This document shows positions 24,001-24,114 of a stretch of DNA of 24,114 bases, in pieces. This DNA comes from CAYPEK01 sp964409645 (GTDB lineage Bacteria > UBP15 > UBA6099): assembly GCA_964409645.1 (NCBI GenBank), contig CAYPEK010000064.1, forward strand, positions 1 to 24,114, in the 5' to 3' direction. The translations under genes were made by a program, and so were the position numbers. Under the pieces are notes generated by a model. That model saw only the letters and a program-made list of their open reading frames with translations, was not told the origin of the DNA and did not search any database. Numbering within the stretch: position 1 is the stretch's first letter; each line of letters starts with the position of its first letter.

Positions 24001-24044
24001 GAATTAATGGCCGGTTTGTTCAATAATATAAGACTGTATATCAT
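21039..24044 (-). CDS. PRC-barrel / long coiled-coil rod protein
   Basis: A 1001-residue protein without signal peptide or membrane span. Residues 1-75 (LILLNKPAINSDKNEKMGRI, KGYVFDPDKKSVIALLL) and about 83-155 (VIGAQVLTDEGMLAGTVRDF) are two PRC-barrel-like domains. A Pro/Ala/Glu linker (about 156-230) follows. Residues about 233-890 are almost wholly helical with repeated Glu/Lys/Ser heptads and short breaks, including recurrent short motifs such as LPESDLN and IRIPALDPIN, suggesting an extended rod or tether. A Gly-rich and polar stretch (about 898-945) leads to a small C-terminal domain (about 946-1001: LIGKQVHKDVSDADGNILAR), similar to a motif found with PRC-barrels and in RNA polymerase beta'. 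Function unknown. The ATG at 24044 has no clear ribosome-binding site; a TATAAT (24089-24094, minus) lies upstream, its -35 largely past the window. Confidence 0.8.
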   Translation of the reverse strand: MIYSLILLNKPAINSDKNEKMGRIKGYVFDPDKKSVIALLLAPVTEKASLDIIPFSAIKSIYDNAVITEGLPNPIQITDTPDILNIFLKDIAVIGAQVLTDEGMLAGTVRDFAFSEKNGQIAQISINPEKSGASRIDAKHIIKITQQRIMVSAQAMKEEPPAPPQRVVPKAQAIEALAETVETSAPLVEEDKLETAATPEVSAPIETINQFVPESQGSTESSSAKSETTSSDIKSILQESFIELTRILVGRLNSIDPANYITQLKNELIETIKSDSASSVETEEGQVAASELIIEEKIKKSLSAPLNELKEEISNLRETLSSIITESLNKPQKVEVQPADLSPIQNDLSKIENTIVDKIASLNDLVSGIRIPALDPINDTLNSLSGIIEKIDAKSPAKDDLHKQISEHGVRLEERSDAFHKTYMLELGQQFDGIRKVISERNSELNEKTDVIKNTLANEAERISSNVRDIVSGISLPESDLNLNSVESSFSKLLNNFKEQFAAALSNEIVSKSDERSSESERRLIDSINNIVEPLKRDIFLPDQIESSVAEKFNSMNDKFKESFNYLLDEIRNSQPATDVSEKINSLSARFDEINEALSDIVESSFSRFAGENEGKASEIRSVIDSLHGKIDSFKEEFKATVADRSVGDKDELLNKIENLFPHFDEFHKRIERVQNTLIDTIDSKMAERADLSNRSAENLQELIRKLENRIVELREIQKSAEGELDHIRRTILDEIKAFSSSVMKPEDMMIVREWIQEVIPELKETADTKTSEVVSEAIKDFKAASQQTRDELESFMSSIGLARDDMRRILGEFSSDIREHLLAGIEAGREGFAEVKDLDELREKVESKIGDLVDDFAERVETRLDQRDRYYEEGVKAVLSNIEKLINRNSRFDFENVFSGGGLISSLFGGRTSADQPMKLTSRTSQQQRQSAKPMDSPDQQDPQIRRFAYLIGKQVHKDVSDADGNILARAGDTVNEHLIRLARDRQRTLELIRAVDFKD

Positions 24045-24114
24045 TGATTACATCAATATACTGAACTTTTAATACAACAAGTCAATATATTATATCATCC
24101 AGCATATTTGGGGG

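Noticed and set aside
1..24114. CRISPR arrays, tRNA or rRNA genes, complete IS elements, phage genes
   Set aside because: No regularly spaced repeats, cloverleaf, rRNA motif, terminal inverted repeats or phage structural genes were recognised on either strand.

Overview
The window is 24.1 kb of bacterial chromosome, roughly 40-45% GC by eye. It carries 25 protein genes and no rRNA, tRNA, CRISPR array or complete insertion sequence that I can recognise. The rpmH-rnpA-yidD-yidC-khpB block, Shine-Dalgarno-led GTG/TTG starts, two lipoproteins and sigma70-type promoters mark it as bacterial. The mix of a short YidC, an archaeal-type NrpR regulator, an ANTAR response regulator and several lineage-obscure proteins suggests an uncultured or deep-branching phylum. 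I cannot name the phylum from sequence alone.

Layout. 162-2601: a Cys-rich DUF3795 protein, a small coiled-coil/HARE-like winged-helix protein, a stand-alone receiver protein, and a DUF2089 plus SHOCT-like pair. 2655-5170 (minus): rpmH, rnpA, yidD, yidC and khpB, the conserved ribosome/RNase P/membrane-insertion operon, with overlaps at its first two junctions and its own promoter. 5289-6475 (minus): a Y1/REP-type transposase relative whose HUH histidines are gone and which ends in a DnaA-like helix-turn-helix, driven by a near-perfect promoter. 6534-8994: tlyA, divergent from a radical SAM protein. 9193-10716: an ANTAR response regulator, a highly structured 177-nt gap, an unrecognised 101-aa protein and a second stand-alone receiver. 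10754-12487: glutamine-dependent NAD synthetase.

12775-18165 (plus): an NrpR-like repressor, an ECF sigma factor, then a thiol-disulfide group of CcdA, a TlpA-like lipoprotein, a membrane-anchored thioredoxin and a large SSP411-like lipoprotein that has lost its thioredoxin cysteines. The natural reading is that CcdA passes electrons to the two extracytoplasmic thioredoxin-like proteins, with the last lipoprotein as client or scaffold. 18168-20919 (minus): an MFS/GPH-type transporter with a calcium-loop-like insertion, followed by an enolase-superfamily protein that looks like a dipeptide epimerase but has lost nearly all catalytic residues. 21039-24044 (minus): a 1001-residue protein with two PRC-barrel-like domains, a very long coiled-coil rod and a small C-terminal domain.

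The strongest leads are (a) the ANTAR / structured RNA / unknown protein / receiver module, (b) the HUH-less transposase-DnaA protein beside the rpmH operon, (c) the catalytically stripped epimerase paired with the calcium-loop transporter, and (d) the PRC-barrel rod protein.
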